DNA of 64,000 nt, taken from Bacillota bacterium (lineage in GTDB: Bacteria > Bacillota > Clostridia > Christensenellales > SZUA-584). The notes under the pieces were generated by a model, which saw only the letters and a program-made list of their open reading frames with translations, was not told where the DNA came from and did no database searches. The stretch is from the NCBI GenBank assembly GCA_023461435.1, contig JAEYLC010000034.1:62001-126000 (forward strand). The letters run 5' to 3'. Below are positions 24,446-32,661 of the stretch, piece by piece (the stretch's first letter is position 1; each line of letters starts with the position of its first letter). Made by a program: the position numbers and the translations under genes.

Positions 24446-25258
24446 TTACCACGGATTGTAGTGTTTGACGATCTGCTGCGTTTTGGTATCTACGATCACA
24501 ACCTCCTTTCCTTTTGCGACAAGGCTGTCGATGGCGTGCGCGGGTGTGCCGTCGTCCGTGATAATCGCATCGATTTTATGAAGCGGCAGGCACAGGCAAA
24601 GCGCAGAAACGCCGAACTTCGAATGGTCAGCCAACAGCACCACTTTTTTGGCTACGCTGGCCAGCGCTTTTTTGGAGTCGATCAGAGTTATTGTTTTTTC
24701 AAATGCGCCGTCAGCGAGAATCGCACTTGTCGTGATAAAAGAGACATCCACATTGAATTTACGTATAAAGTCAATGGCGAGATAGTCAAGCGTAGATGTA
24801 TTGCGATGGTTGACGATTCCGCCGACCTGAATGGTCTCAATGTTCGGTAAACCGCATAAATACAATGAATTTCTCACATTCGGCGTAATCACCGTGAGCG
24901 GTATGGTCTGCTTGATATTTCTGACAACGGCGTGGGCGCTGCTGCCGGAATCAATCGCTATAATGCTGTTTGGCTTTATAAAGAATTGGGCGCCGACGCC
25001 GACGGCCTCCTTTTCGATTGTGTTGATAAGACTCGCGGGATCCACATTCATGATCTGGGATGTGTTCCCGGGAACGAGCTCGGCGCTTCCGTGCACACGC
25101 TTCACAAGATTCTGGGATTCCAGAAAATCAAGATCACGTCGTATGGTCATGGGTGAACAGTCAAGCTGTTCGGCTAATTCCGACACAGAATACGATTCGT
25201 TACGCAGCATTTCGAGTATTTGTTCATGACGCTTTTTTGGGGGCATTTTGCTCTCCAT
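24446..25258 (-). CDS. DeoR-family transcriptional regulator
   Basis: A 270-residue repressor transcribed away from the long operon at 25977. The N-terminal HTH reads KRHEQILEMLRNESYSVSELAEQLDCSPMTIRRDLDFLE, followed by the family's VKRVHGSAELV. The C-terminal DeoR sensor shows IAIDSGSSAHAVVRNI, then VTPNVRNSLYL, then ADHSKFG. DeoR proteins usually bind sugar phosphates. It faces the BMC operon tail to tail and the dehydrogenase/tetritol-like operon head to head, so the latter is the most likely target besides itself. An inverted repeat 83 bases upstream of its start is a candidate operator. Confidence 0.88.
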   Translation of the reverse strand: MESKMPPKKRHEQILEMLRNESYSVSELAEQLDCSPMTIRRDLDFLESQNLVKRVHGSAELVPGNTSQIMNVDPASLINTIEKEAVGVGAQFFIKPNSIIAIDSGSSAHAVVRNIKQTIPLTVITPNVRNSLYLCGLPNIETIQVGGIVNHRNTSTLDYLAIDFIRKFNVDVSFITTSAILADGAFEKTITLIDSKKALASVAKKVVLLADHSKFGVSALCLCLPLHKIDAIITDDGTPAHAIDSLVAKGKEVVIVDTKTQQIVKHYNPW

Positions 25259-25340
25259 CTGTACAAGTAATAGATTAATTTGAACTATATTATCAATGAT
25301 TCTCGTTTTTTACAGTTCACACGCTTATAACACAGCCTTT

Positions 25341-25364
25341 TGTTCATTTATCCGCCCATGAACA
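25341..25364. promoter_or_regulatory. Inverted repeat, candidate DeoR operator
   Basis: TGTTCAT (25341-25347) and ATGAACA (25358-25364) form a perfect 7-base inverted repeat with a 10-base spacer. TGTTC/GAACA boxes are seen in operators of several DeoR-family sugar repressors. It lies upstream of the deoR-type gene and suggests autoregulation. Confidence 0.45.
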
Positions 25365-25779
25365 TAATAAAAAGCTTTGTTTATTAATAAAATAACACCA
25401 AAAACGAACACTGTCAAGCACAATGGCTTCGCTGTGGCGCGATAAAGAAGAAACTATTAATAAAAGAAAAATGTATAAATATATGGATAAAAAAAGAAAT
25501 CAAGATAACTGAAAGGGCTTTTTAGAGACTTAATTTGTTTGGAATACCAGTGAAAGTTCTTAAAACGGCAGATTTGAATAGAAAGTGAAATTATATAAAT
25601 GAATCAGAAATCAAATATGATGGGCGCATCTTCACAAAAAGTAATAAATAAAATGTGATTATTATGATCGATATATCAAAAATCAAACAAATATTTTTCA
25701 TAAAATCACATAAAAATAACATATATGTATTAAAAAACGAAAAATAGCTTGAACTATTTAAAAAAATGTGAAAATAGTA

Positions 25780-25808
25780 TTGACGTAATCGAAAATGCGT
25801 ATTAAAAT
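25780..25808 (+). promoter_or_regulatory. Promoter of the 20-kb operon
   Basis: TTGACG (25780-25785) and TAAAAT (25803-25808) are spaced by exactly 17 bases. This predicts a start near 25815 and a leader of about 160 bases before the E1 alpha gene. Confidence 0.6.
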
Positions 25809-25932
25809 AAACACGAATTTGAGAGAACGGCATTGAAAACGCCAAATACAAGCACAAACAAACGTAATAAATTTACAATAAGCAAAAAAACAACAAAAAC
25901 GCACAAAAATCTGATAAAAATCAGCGCAAAGT

Positions 25933-25950
25933 AAAGCATCCGGATGCTTT
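25933..25950. promoter_or_regulatory. Perfect 18-base palindrome in the leader of the 20-kb operon
   Basis: AAAGCATCCGGATGCTTT is a perfect palindrome 26 bases before the start codon, downstream of the predicted promoter. It could be an operator acting as a roadblock, or a small hairpin near the ribosome site. Confidence 0.5.
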
Positions 25951-25976
25951 GAGATAATTAAAAAACAATCGGGGGA

Positions 25977-26966
25977 ATGACATTGAAGACAATACCTGAG
26001 AAAGACAAAGCCATTGGTATGTACAAATTGATGTACACCATCCGGATGTATGAGGAGAGGATATACTATCTCTTCTTAGAAGGAATTATGCCGGGAAGTA
26101 TCCATCAAAGCACGGGGCAGGAAGCCGCCGCGGTGGGTATGCTTTATGATTTGACGAATGATGATTTTATGCTGTCCACACACCGGCCGGCCGGGCACGA
26201 CATTGCTAAGGGAATGACGATTCGTTCCATGATGTGCGAGATGTTTGGCAAACAGGAGGGCTGCTGCGCAGGAAAGGGCGGCGCCATGCATATGGCGGAC
26301 ATGAGCAAAGGCATTTTACCAGCCAATGCGATCGTCGGCGGGAACCTCCCCATTGGGGCGGGCATCGCGCTATCGTGCAAAATGCAGAAAAAAGACAGCG
26401 TGACGGTCTGTTTCTTCGGAGACGGTGCGAGTAACGAAGGGGCTTTTCATGAAAGCATGAACGTGGCTTCCTTATGGAAGCTGCCGGTCATCTACGTTTG
26501 TGAGAACAACCTGTATTCCGCAAATACGTCCATTAAACTGACCTGCCCCATCGAAGATGTGGCAGCCGGGAGAGCGAGCGCCTACGCGCTTCCTTCTGAA
26601 GTGGTGGATGGCAACGATGTGATCGCGGTCAACGAAGCCGCCGCTCGCGCAATCCAAAGAGCGCGCAGCGGAGAAGGCGCTACGATCATAGAACTGAAAA
26701 CGTACAGGCACGTGGGCCATTCGAGAAATGACGCCTGCAGCTATCAGCCAAAGGAAGAGCGTCAGGCGTGGGTGGACAAAGACCCTGTGAAGACATTCAG
26801 AAAAAAGATTCTCGACCAGAAATTGATTAAAGAAAATGAGCTTGAAGAAATAGAGGCGCAGATCACACAGATGATCGACGCTGAAGTTGAGTACGCACAG
26901 AATGCGCCGTTCCCTGACGTGAAAAGTGCATTGGCAGATGTGTATTGGGGAGGGGGACGCAACTAA
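25977..26966 (+). CDS. Thiamine-diphosphate-dependent dehydrogenase E1 component, alpha subunit (AcoA/PdhA-like)
   Basis: A 329-residue alpha subunit of an E1 enzyme that decarboxylates a 2-oxo acid or cleaves an acyloin using thiamine diphosphate. The cofactor motif runs from GDGASNEGAFHESMN to CENNLYS, and GKGGAMHMADMSKG precedes it. The end of the domain has TYRHVGHSRNDACSYQPKEE, typical of acetoin- and pyruvate-dehydrogenase alpha chains. Separate alpha and beta genes followed by E2 and E3 match the aco and Gram-positive pdh layouts. Its location with polyol genes suggests an unusual substrate, but this is inferred. GGGGG directly precedes the ATG. Confidence 0.88.
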   Translation: MTLKTIPEKDKAIGMYKLMYTIRMYEERIYYLFLEGIMPGSIHQSTGQEAAAVGMLYDLTNDDFMLSTHRPAGHDIAKGMTIRSMMCEMFGKQEGCCAGKGGAMHMADMSKGILPANAIVGGNLPIGAGIALSCKMQKKDSVTVCFFGDGASNEGAFHESMNVASLWKLPVIYVCENNLYSANTSIKLTCPIEDVAAGRASAYALPSEVVDGNDVIAVNEAAARAIQRARSGEGATIIELKTYRHVGHSRNDACSYQPKEERQAWVDKDPVKTFRKKILDQKLIKENELEEIEAQITQMIDAEVEYAQNAPFPDVKSALADVYWGGGRN

Positions 26967-27979
26967 TGGCTGTGTTGTCGATAGCGGATGCTTTAAAGGC
27001 TGCCATCGCGGAAGAAATGAGACGTGACAAAAACGTCTTCTGCCTCGGAGAAGATGTGGATATCCCGGGAGGGATGGGCGGCGCCTTTACGGTGACAAAG
27101 GGTTTATCCGATGAATTCGGATTTGACAGGATTATAAATACGCCGATTGCTGAAATAATGATTGCAGGTGTCTGCGTGGGCGCGGCGATGACGGGCATGC
27201 GTCCCGTGGCTGATCTGCAATACGGCGACTTCCTTTTCTGCATGATGGACCAGCTTGTGAATCAGGCTGCAAAGATGTGTTACATGTCCGGCGGACAGGT
27301 CAAAGTGCCAATGGTCATGCGTGCGCCCTGCGGCGCAACCAACCGCGGCGCTCAGCATGCGCAAAGCCTCGAAAGCTATTTTACGCATGTTCCCGGCCTT
27401 AAGGTGATTTGCCCGTCGACGGCTTATGACGCCAAGGGCATGATGAAGCAGGCCATACGCGATGACAATCCCGTACTGGTGTTTGAACACAAGCTGCTTT
27501 ACGGCAGCAAGCGCAAGGAAAGCGGCGCGCTCAACCCGACAGGCGAAGTGCCGGACGGCGATTATGTGGTTCCGTTTGGCAAAGCGGCCGTGCGGCGTGA
27601 AGGCAAGGATGTGACGATCGTGACGAATCTTCTGATGACGTACAAGTCGATGGAAGCCGCGGCGGAGCTTGAGGCGGAAGGCATACAGTGTGAGGTCATC
27701 GATGTGCGGTCGCTGGTTCCGTTCGACTATGAGACTGTCGTTGAATCGCTGCGTAAAACCGGTCGGCTGCTGATCGTTCACGAAGATCATTACAACAACG
27801 GCTGGGGCGCTCAGCTCGCGGCGTACATCGCGGAGAACGAGATATTCTTGTTGGACGCGCCTGTCTCGCGCATCGCGGCATACGACACACCGACTCCGTT
27901 CTCGCCGCTGCTTGAGAATTATGTGGTGCCGTCCAAGGACAAAATCGCCGATGCCGCCCGGGCCATCATGAAAGTTTAA
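26966..27979 (+). CDS. Thiamine-diphosphate-dependent dehydrogenase E1 component, beta subunit (AcoB/PdhB-like)
   Basis: A 337-residue beta subunit that completes the E1 active site. Family marks include VFCLGEDVDIPGGMGGAFTVTKGL, NTPIAEIMIAGVCVGAAMTGMRPV and the C-terminal transketolase-like domain GKDVTIVTNLLMTYKSMEAA. The start ATG (26966) overlaps the TAA of the alpha gene by one base, which implies coupled translation and equal amounts of subunits. The upstream in-frame ATG at 26945 would lie within the alpha gene and is not needed. Confidence 0.9.
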   Translation: MAVLSIADALKAAIAEEMRRDKNVFCLGEDVDIPGGMGGAFTVTKGLSDEFGFDRIINTPIAEIMIAGVCVGAAMTGMRPVADLQYGDFLFCMMDQLVNQAAKMCYMSGGQVKVPMVMRAPCGATNRGAQHAQSLESYFTHVPGLKVICPSTAYDAKGMMKQAIRDDNPVLVFEHKLLYGSKRKESGALNPTGEVPDGDYVVPFGKAAVRREGKDVTIVTNLLMTYKSMEAAAELEAEGIQCEVIDVRSLVPFDYETVVESLRKTGRLLIVHEDHYNNGWGAQLAAYIAENEIFLLDAPVSRIAAYDTPTPFSPLLENYVVPSKDKIADAARAIMKV

Positions 27980-27992
27980 TGAGGTAATAAAA

Positions 27993-28907
27993 ATGTCAAA
28001 AGTTAATGCAAAACAGCTCTTACAGCATGCAAAAGAGAATAAATATGCTGTCGGATATTTCGAAAGCTGGAATCTGGAATCGACGCTTGCGGTCGTCCGG
28101 GCGGCGGAGAAGCTCAAATCGCCCGTTATGATCGGTGTCTGCGGCACATACGTGGGCGAGCCCAAGCGCAAGTATCCCGAAAGCATCGATGTTTATGCCG
28201 CAATGCTCAATCAAATCGCTGCGGAAGCCACTGTGCCGGTGGTGACGCTGCTCAACGAATCGGACGATGAAACAATGGTCTATCAGGCCATCAAAGCTGG
28301 TTTTGATATGGTGATGTTCGCGCCCATATTCGCGTCGGACGCGCTGCCCTTTGAGGAGCAGGTACGCATACAGAAAAACATCGTCCGGTACGCAAGCGCG
28401 TGCCACGTGGCGGTTGAGGCGGAAATCGGCGAACTGCCGCTTAACAACTCGGCGACAGGCGAGTTTCATGAAGGAGAAAATACGGACCCCGAAGTGGCGG
28501 CGCGTTTTGCGAGGGAAGTCGGCATCGATGCGCTCGCGATAGCGGTCGGCAACTGCCATCTGATGGAGGATGGTAAAGCCACATTGGATTTGAATCTGCT
28601 CAAAGATATTTCAAAGAGAACTGATACGCATCTCGTGCTCCACGGCGGTACGGGGCTCGCGCTGGGAGATTTCAAGGCCGCGATTGAGCTTGGGATTGTG
28701 AAGGTGAACGTGGGAACAGCGCTCAAGCGTGCCGTGATCAACGCGACAAAGAATTATTTCGGGAGCCACGATGTGGACCATATGGACCCGAACGATGTGC
28801 TGGGCCGCGGATGCGAGCTCGATCTGGCTGTTGTGCAGGAAGCCGCCATCATGAACGTGGTGGAAGCGTATATCAAAGCATTCAACGGCGAAAACAAAGC
28901 GTTCTAG
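27993..28907 (+). CDS. Class II aldolase-fold (FbaA/GatY-like) protein lacking catalytic Asp and first zinc His
   Basis: A 304-residue TIM barrel clearly homologous to class II fructose/tagatose-bisphosphate aldolases and alignable without gaps to the gene at 5952 around the active site. There, TILDHGCD is replaced by TLLNESDD, so the catalytic Asp and first zinc His become Asn88 and Glu89. His189 (GNCHL) and His217 (LHGGTG) remain, as does the phosphate-binding KVNVGTALK. It may bind a metal differently, carry out another reaction, or have a structural role. It sits between E1 beta and E2 of a dehydrogenase complex, 14 and 13 bases from its neighbours, which is an unusual place for an aldolase. 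Confidence 0.8.
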   Translation: MSKVNAKQLLQHAKENKYAVGYFESWNLESTLAVVRAAEKLKSPVMIGVCGTYVGEPKRKYPESIDVYAAMLNQIAAEATVPVVTLLNESDDETMVYQAIKAGFDMVMFAPIFASDALPFEEQVRIQKNIVRYASACHVAVEAEIGELPLNNSATGEFHEGENTDPEVAARFAREVGIDALAIAVGNCHLMEDGKATLDLNLLKDISKRTDTHLVLHGGTGLALGDFKAAIELGIVKVNVGTALKRAVINATKNYFGSHDVDHMDPNDVLGRGCELDLAVVQEAAIMNVVEAYIKAFNGENKAF

Positions 28908-28919
28908 GGGAGCCGTACT

Positions 28920-30134
28920 ATGATTAGCAAAATTGTCATGCCGCCGGGCGGACAGACGACAGAAACGTCGCTTGTGTCGCGCTGGCAGGTTAAAATCGGC
29001 GATACCGTCAAGCGGGGCGACATCCTTCTGGAGGTGGAGACGGACAAAGCCACTCTGGCTGTGGAAAGCTTTGCGGCAGGCATCGTGATCGATATCCTCG
29101 TTCCCGCCGGCACCGAGGCGTCGGAAGGCGACGTGCTCGCACTGGTCGGCAGCGAGCAGGACAGGGAAGCGTATACGGCAAAGCAGGACGCGCTGGAATC
29201 ACCGCAGGAGCAGGCAGCCCGAGATGAGGAAGACGAATATCAGCCGATTATGAAGGCGCAGCAGGTCAGCAAGCCGGAAGCGGCTGTGATCTCTGAAAAA
29301 AGCGCAGGCGCATATCCGGCGATGCCGAACGCGAAAAAAGAAGCAAAGGATCGCAGGATCGATATCTCAAAAATCGCCCCAGCAAATGGAAGTGTGATTA
29401 AACGGACCGATGTGTTAGGCTTTGTGGACGAGGCCGACTCATCACTTGCACAAGGGCCGGACACAGACGTGGAAAGCATTCCGCTGAGCCGGATGAGAAA
29501 GGCGATCGCGGCGCGCATGCTCGAAAGCGTCAGCACCATTCCCACCTATCAGGAAACGGTTCTGGTCGATATGCGTGCGGCCATGCGGCTGCGTGACGCG
29601 TTAAAGAAAACAGTGAAGGTTTCCTACAACGATATCATCGCGCGCTGCTTGTGCGCGGCCATCAAAAACCACAAGCTGGTCAACGCGTCGTATACGGAAG
29701 ATGCAATCAAAGTTCACAGGCAAGTGAATATCGGTTTCGCGGTGGCCGTTGACGACGGGCTCGTTGTGCCCGTTTTAAAGAATGCCGGGCAAAAAAGCCT
29801 TCTGGATATTGCTCAGCAGAGCGCGGCGCTTGTTGCCTCGGCGAGAGAAGGCGCATTGAAACAGGAGGAGATGACGGGCGGCACAATCACGCTTTCGAAT
29901 CTCGGCATGTACGCAGTCGATCATTTTACAGCCATCATCAATCCTCCGGAAAGCTGTATCCTCGCCATCGGCCAGATACAGGAGCGGCCGATGCTGGAAG
30001 AGGGCCAATTTAAATCCGTACCCGTCGCAGCCATTACGGCAACGTTCGACCACCGCATCATCGACGGCGCATACGGAGCGGCATTCCTGACAGACCTAAA
30101 GACGGTGATCGAAAATCCGTCGTTGGCCCTCTAG
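28920..30134 (+). CDS. Dihydrolipoamide acyltransferase E2 component
   Basis: A 404-residue E2 core protein. One lipoyl domain (residues 1-77) carries the lipoylated Lys43 in VETDKATL. After an acidic linker there is a divergent peripheral-subunit-binding segment (RRIDISKIAPANGSVIKRTDVLGF, about 142-166). The catalytic domain follows, with the active-site His378 and Asp382 in FDHRIIDGA. It transfers the acyl (or acetyl-like) group from E1 to CoA. The nature of the acyl group depends on the unknown E1 substrate. It is closely spaced with both flanking genes. Confidence 0.9.
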   Translation: MISKIVMPPGGQTTETSLVSRWQVKIGDTVKRGDILLEVETDKATLAVESFAAGIVIDILVPAGTEASEGDVLALVGSEQDREAYTAKQDALESPQEQAARDEEDEYQPIMKAQQVSKPEAAVISEKSAGAYPAMPNAKKEAKDRRIDISKIAPANGSVIKRTDVLGFVDEADSSLAQGPDTDVESIPLSRMRKAIAARMLESVSTIPTYQETVLVDMRAAMRLRDALKKTVKVSYNDIIARCLCAAIKNHKLVNASYTEDAIKVHRQVNIGFAVAVDDGLVVPVLKNAGQKSLLDIAQQSAALVASAREGALKQEEMTGGTITLSNLGMYAVDHFTAIINPPESCILAIGQIQERPMLEEGQFKSVPVAAITATFDHRIIDGAYGAAFLTDLKTVIENPSLAL

Positions 30135-30145
30135 GAGGATACGGC

Positions 30146-31516
30146 ATGACTCAAAAGTACGATCTGATCGTGATCGGCGGCGGCCCGGGCGGCTATACAA
30201 GCGCGATTGCCGCCGCCAAAAACGGAAAACGGACAGCGCTTTTCGAAAAGAGCAATCTCGGCGGTACCTGTCTCAATGTGGGGTGTATTCCGACAAAGTT
30301 CTTGCTCGATAAAGCAGCCGCGATAGAAAAGATACGCGATTTAACGGAAAAGGGGATATTCCGCGAGGCGGGGCTCTTCAGCTTCAAAAAGATACAGTTT
30401 GAGAAGGGCAAGGTCGTCAAACGACTCACAGGCGGCGTGGCTGCGCTGCTTAAAAAGAACGGTGTGGATCATTTCGGCAGTGAAGCCGTGTTGCATCCGA
30501 ACCGGATTGTCGTATCGGGCGGCAAGGAATTCACCGCGGACGATGTGATCATCGCGACCGGATCGGAACCGGCACGTATACCGATACCCGGCGCAGAGCT
30601 TTCGATAGACAGCACGGCGGCGCTGAACCTTGAAAAGGTGCCGCAGCGTCTGGCCGTGGTCGGCGGCGGCGTGATCGGTCTTGAGATGGCCAGCGCATTT
30701 GCCTCCTTTGGATCGCAAGTCACCGTTGTCGAGGTGCTTGAGGAATTGAGCCCCGGCGAAGAACGGGCCGCCGTCAATCAGATGAAACGCGCGCTTGAGA
30801 AACGCGGGATTGAACTGCTGCTGGGCGGCAGAATCGAGGAAATAAAGAAGGCGGACAACGGACTGACCGCCGTTTGCAGATATCAGGGAGAGCAGATGCG
30901 CTTTGCGGCCGATCAAGTGCTGATGGCCGTAGGCCGAAAGCCGCGGCTGGATGGCATCGACGCCGCTCTGCTCGGGCTTAAGCTGACGGACAAAGGGTTT
31001 ATCGCCGTGGACGCGCATATGCGCACAAATCTTCCCCATGTGTATGCGGTCGGCGATGCGGCGGGCGGATATCAGCTGGCTCACGCGGCTTTTGCGGAAG
31101 CGGAAGTGGCCGTCGGCAATATCTGCGGAAAGATCACGGAAAACAACGCGGATTATATGCCGAGATGCATCTATACGAGCCCCGCGTTTGCGGCGGTGGG
31201 CACCACATCGGAAAAGGCGAAGCGGCAGGGCATTGAGTGCGTGACAGGGGCGTTCCCGTATGAGGGCAACGGCATGGCGCTGGCGGAGGGCGCAAGCGGC
31301 ACCGTCTATGTGCTGATGGACGCGGCAACCAAAAGAACGCTCGGCGTGCAGATCGTCGGCGAGGGCGCGCCGGAGCTCGTATCGTTCGCAACGGCAGCCG
31401 TGGTGAACGGGACCACGCTGGAAGAATGGGAGAAGCTGGTGGTGGCGCATCCGTCACTCAGCGAGATGATCAAAGAAGCAGCTTTGGATTGTTTCGGAAA
31501 AGCTATACATAAGTAG
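30146..31516 (+). CDS. lpdA: Dihydrolipoyl dehydrogenase E3 component
   Basis: A 456-residue flavin disulfide oxidoreductase that reoxidises the lipoyl group of E2 and makes NADH. It has the FAD site VIGGGPGGYTSAIAAA, the redox disulfide Cys42/Cys47 in GGTCLNVGCIPTK, the NAD site VVGGGVIGLEMASAFA and the C-terminal dimer-interface catalytic His435/Glu440 in AHPSLSE. It has no N-terminal lipoyl domain, unlike some acetoin-dehydrogenase E3 proteins. It is the last gene of the complex before the polyol genes. Confidence 0.93.
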   Translation: MTQKYDLIVIGGGPGGYTSAIAAAKNGKRTALFEKSNLGGTCLNVGCIPTKFLLDKAAAIEKIRDLTEKGIFREAGLFSFKKIQFEKGKVVKRLTGGVAALLKKNGVDHFGSEAVLHPNRIVVSGGKEFTADDVIIATGSEPARIPIPGAELSIDSTAALNLEKVPQRLAVVGGGVIGLEMASAFASFGSQVTVVEVLEELSPGEERAAVNQMKRALEKRGIELLLGGRIEEIKKADNGLTAVCRYQGEQMRFAADQVLMAVGRKPRLDGIDAALLGLKLTDKGFIAVDAHMRTNLPHVYAVGDAAGGYQLAHAAFAEAEVAVGNICGKITENNADYMPRCIYTSPAFAAVGTTSEKAKRQGIECVTGAFPYEGNGMALAEGASGTVYVLMDAATKRTLGVQIVGEGAPELVSFATAAVVNGTTLEEWEKLVVAHPSLSEMIKEAALDCFGKAIHK

Positions 31517-31537
31517 AACTCGAAAAGGAGCGAAGTT

Positions 31538-32647
31538 ATGAAAAAGATTGATGGTATTCCTAAGAAGATGAAGGCGCTGGTCGCATACGGACCCGGAGAT
31601 TTCCACTATGAAGAATGCGACGTGCCCGAGATCACGGAAGACGAGGTGTTGATCCGCTCTTTGGGCTGCGGCGTCTGCGCGGGAGATATCAAGTCCTATC
31701 ATGGGGCGGCCATGTTCTGGGGCGACGATATTCAGCCGCGCTGGCAGATTCCTCCCGTACGTACGGGCCATGAGTTTGCGGGTGAAGTGGTTGCCATCGG
31801 CGACAAGGCGGCTGAAAAGTACGGCCTGGCCTTGGGCGACTGGTGCGTGCCCGAGCAGATCATTCCATGCGGAAAATGCCGGTACTGCAAAGAGGGTGTG
31901 CGCTGGATGTGCGAGGTCCATGATATGTACGGCTTCCAGTCGGGATTGTCCGACGGCGGTATGGCCGACTATGTGCGCCTCAACGACCGCAGCACGATAT
32001 ACAAGCTCGATAAGTCGATCGGCGTCAAAGGCGCGATTATGGTGGAGCCCGTGTCGTGCGCGGCCCACACGGTGGAAAGAGCCGGCATCTCGATGCGTGA
32101 TGTGGTTGTGGTGGCGGGTATGGGCCCGATCGGCCTGTGCAAACTCCAGTTTGCCAAGATGAAGAGCCCAAAGCTGCTTATCGCGATCGACTGCAAGGCG
32201 AACCGTCTTGAGCTCGCGAAAAAACTCGGCGCGGATGTGGTCATCAACTTCATGGAAGAGGACCCTGTCGCCAGAGTCAAGGAGCTGACTGACGGCTACG
32301 GCTGCGACATCTATATTGAAAACGCGGGGCACCCGTCCTCGGTGATCAACGGCCTCAGCATGCTGCGCAAGCACGGCAAGCTCGTGGAATTCAGCGTGTT
32401 CTCGGCGCCGACCACGGTGGACTGGAGCATCATTGGCGACCGCAAGGAAATGACGATTATCGGTTCGCACATCGGCGGACTTGAAGGCTATGAAATCGCG
32501 ATCAGCGCGATCACGAAACATACGATCAACTACGAGGATATCGTGACGCATACCTTCCCGCTCAAAGACTGGGAAGAGGCTTTCAAGATGTCGGAAAAGG
32601 GCGATGATTCGATCAAGATCGCGCTGATACCTGAAGCGAGTCTTTAA
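31538..32647 (+). CDS. Zinc-dependent polyol dehydrogenase (erythritol/L-threitol dehydrogenase-like)
   Basis: A 369-residue medium-chain dehydrogenase. Catalytic zinc ligands are in LGCGVCAGD and RTGHEFAGEV. The structural zinc cluster is CGKCRYCKEGVRWMC. The cofactor fold begins VVAGMGPIGLCKLQF. The N-terminal sequence and the insert FWGDDIQPRW resemble erythritol/L-threitol dehydrogenases (EltD type) that oxidise tetritols to erythrulose with NAD+. This assignment is from family pattern only, and other polyols are possible. It is followed 14 bases later by an FGGY kinase. Together with DhaK, RpiB-like and TPI-like genes downstream it supports a tetritol route. Confidence 0.75.
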   Translation: MKKIDGIPKKMKALVAYGPGDFHYEECDVPEITEDEVLIRSLGCGVCAGDIKSYHGAAMFWGDDIQPRWQIPPVRTGHEFAGEVVAIGDKAAEKYGLALGDWCVPEQIIPCGKCRYCKEGVRWMCEVHDMYGFQSGLSDGGMADYVRLNDRSTIYKLDKSIGVKGAIMVEPVSCAAHTVERAGISMRDVVVVAGMGPIGLCKLQFAKMKSPKLLIAIDCKANRLELAKKLGADVVINFMEEDPVARVKELTDGYGCDIYIENAGHPSSVINGLSMLRKHGKLVEFSVFSAPTTVDWSIIGDRKEMTIIGSHIGGLEGYEIAISAITKHTINYEDIVTHTFPLKDWEEAFKMSEKGDDSIKIALIPEASL

Positions 32648-32661
32648 GCAGGGTGAACACA

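Larger units (their letters stand above)
25259..25976. other. AT-rich divergent control region
   Basis: About 718 bases without a credible gene lie between the DeoR regulator and the E1 alpha gene. The region is strongly AT-rich compared with both flanks. It holds the inverted repeat at 25341, a promoter at 25780, a CTGAT-AAAA-ATCAG repeat at 25911-25924 and the palindrome at 25933. A minus-strand open frame at 25591-25857 has a low-complexity, AT-driven composition and no ribosome site, and is not taken as a gene. Confidence 0.6.

Noticed and set aside
25591..25857. An 88-codon minus-strand frame in the AT-rich spacer
   Set aside because: Its Phe/Ile/Tyr-rich composition follows from AT content. 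There is no ribosome site, and it overlaps the predicted promoter.
27104..28186. A 360-codon open frame on the minus strand across E1 beta and the aldolase-fold gene
   Set aside because: It is antisense to two well-supported genes, is His/Arg-rich in the manner of complement-frame artefacts, and has no ribosome site or family resemblance.
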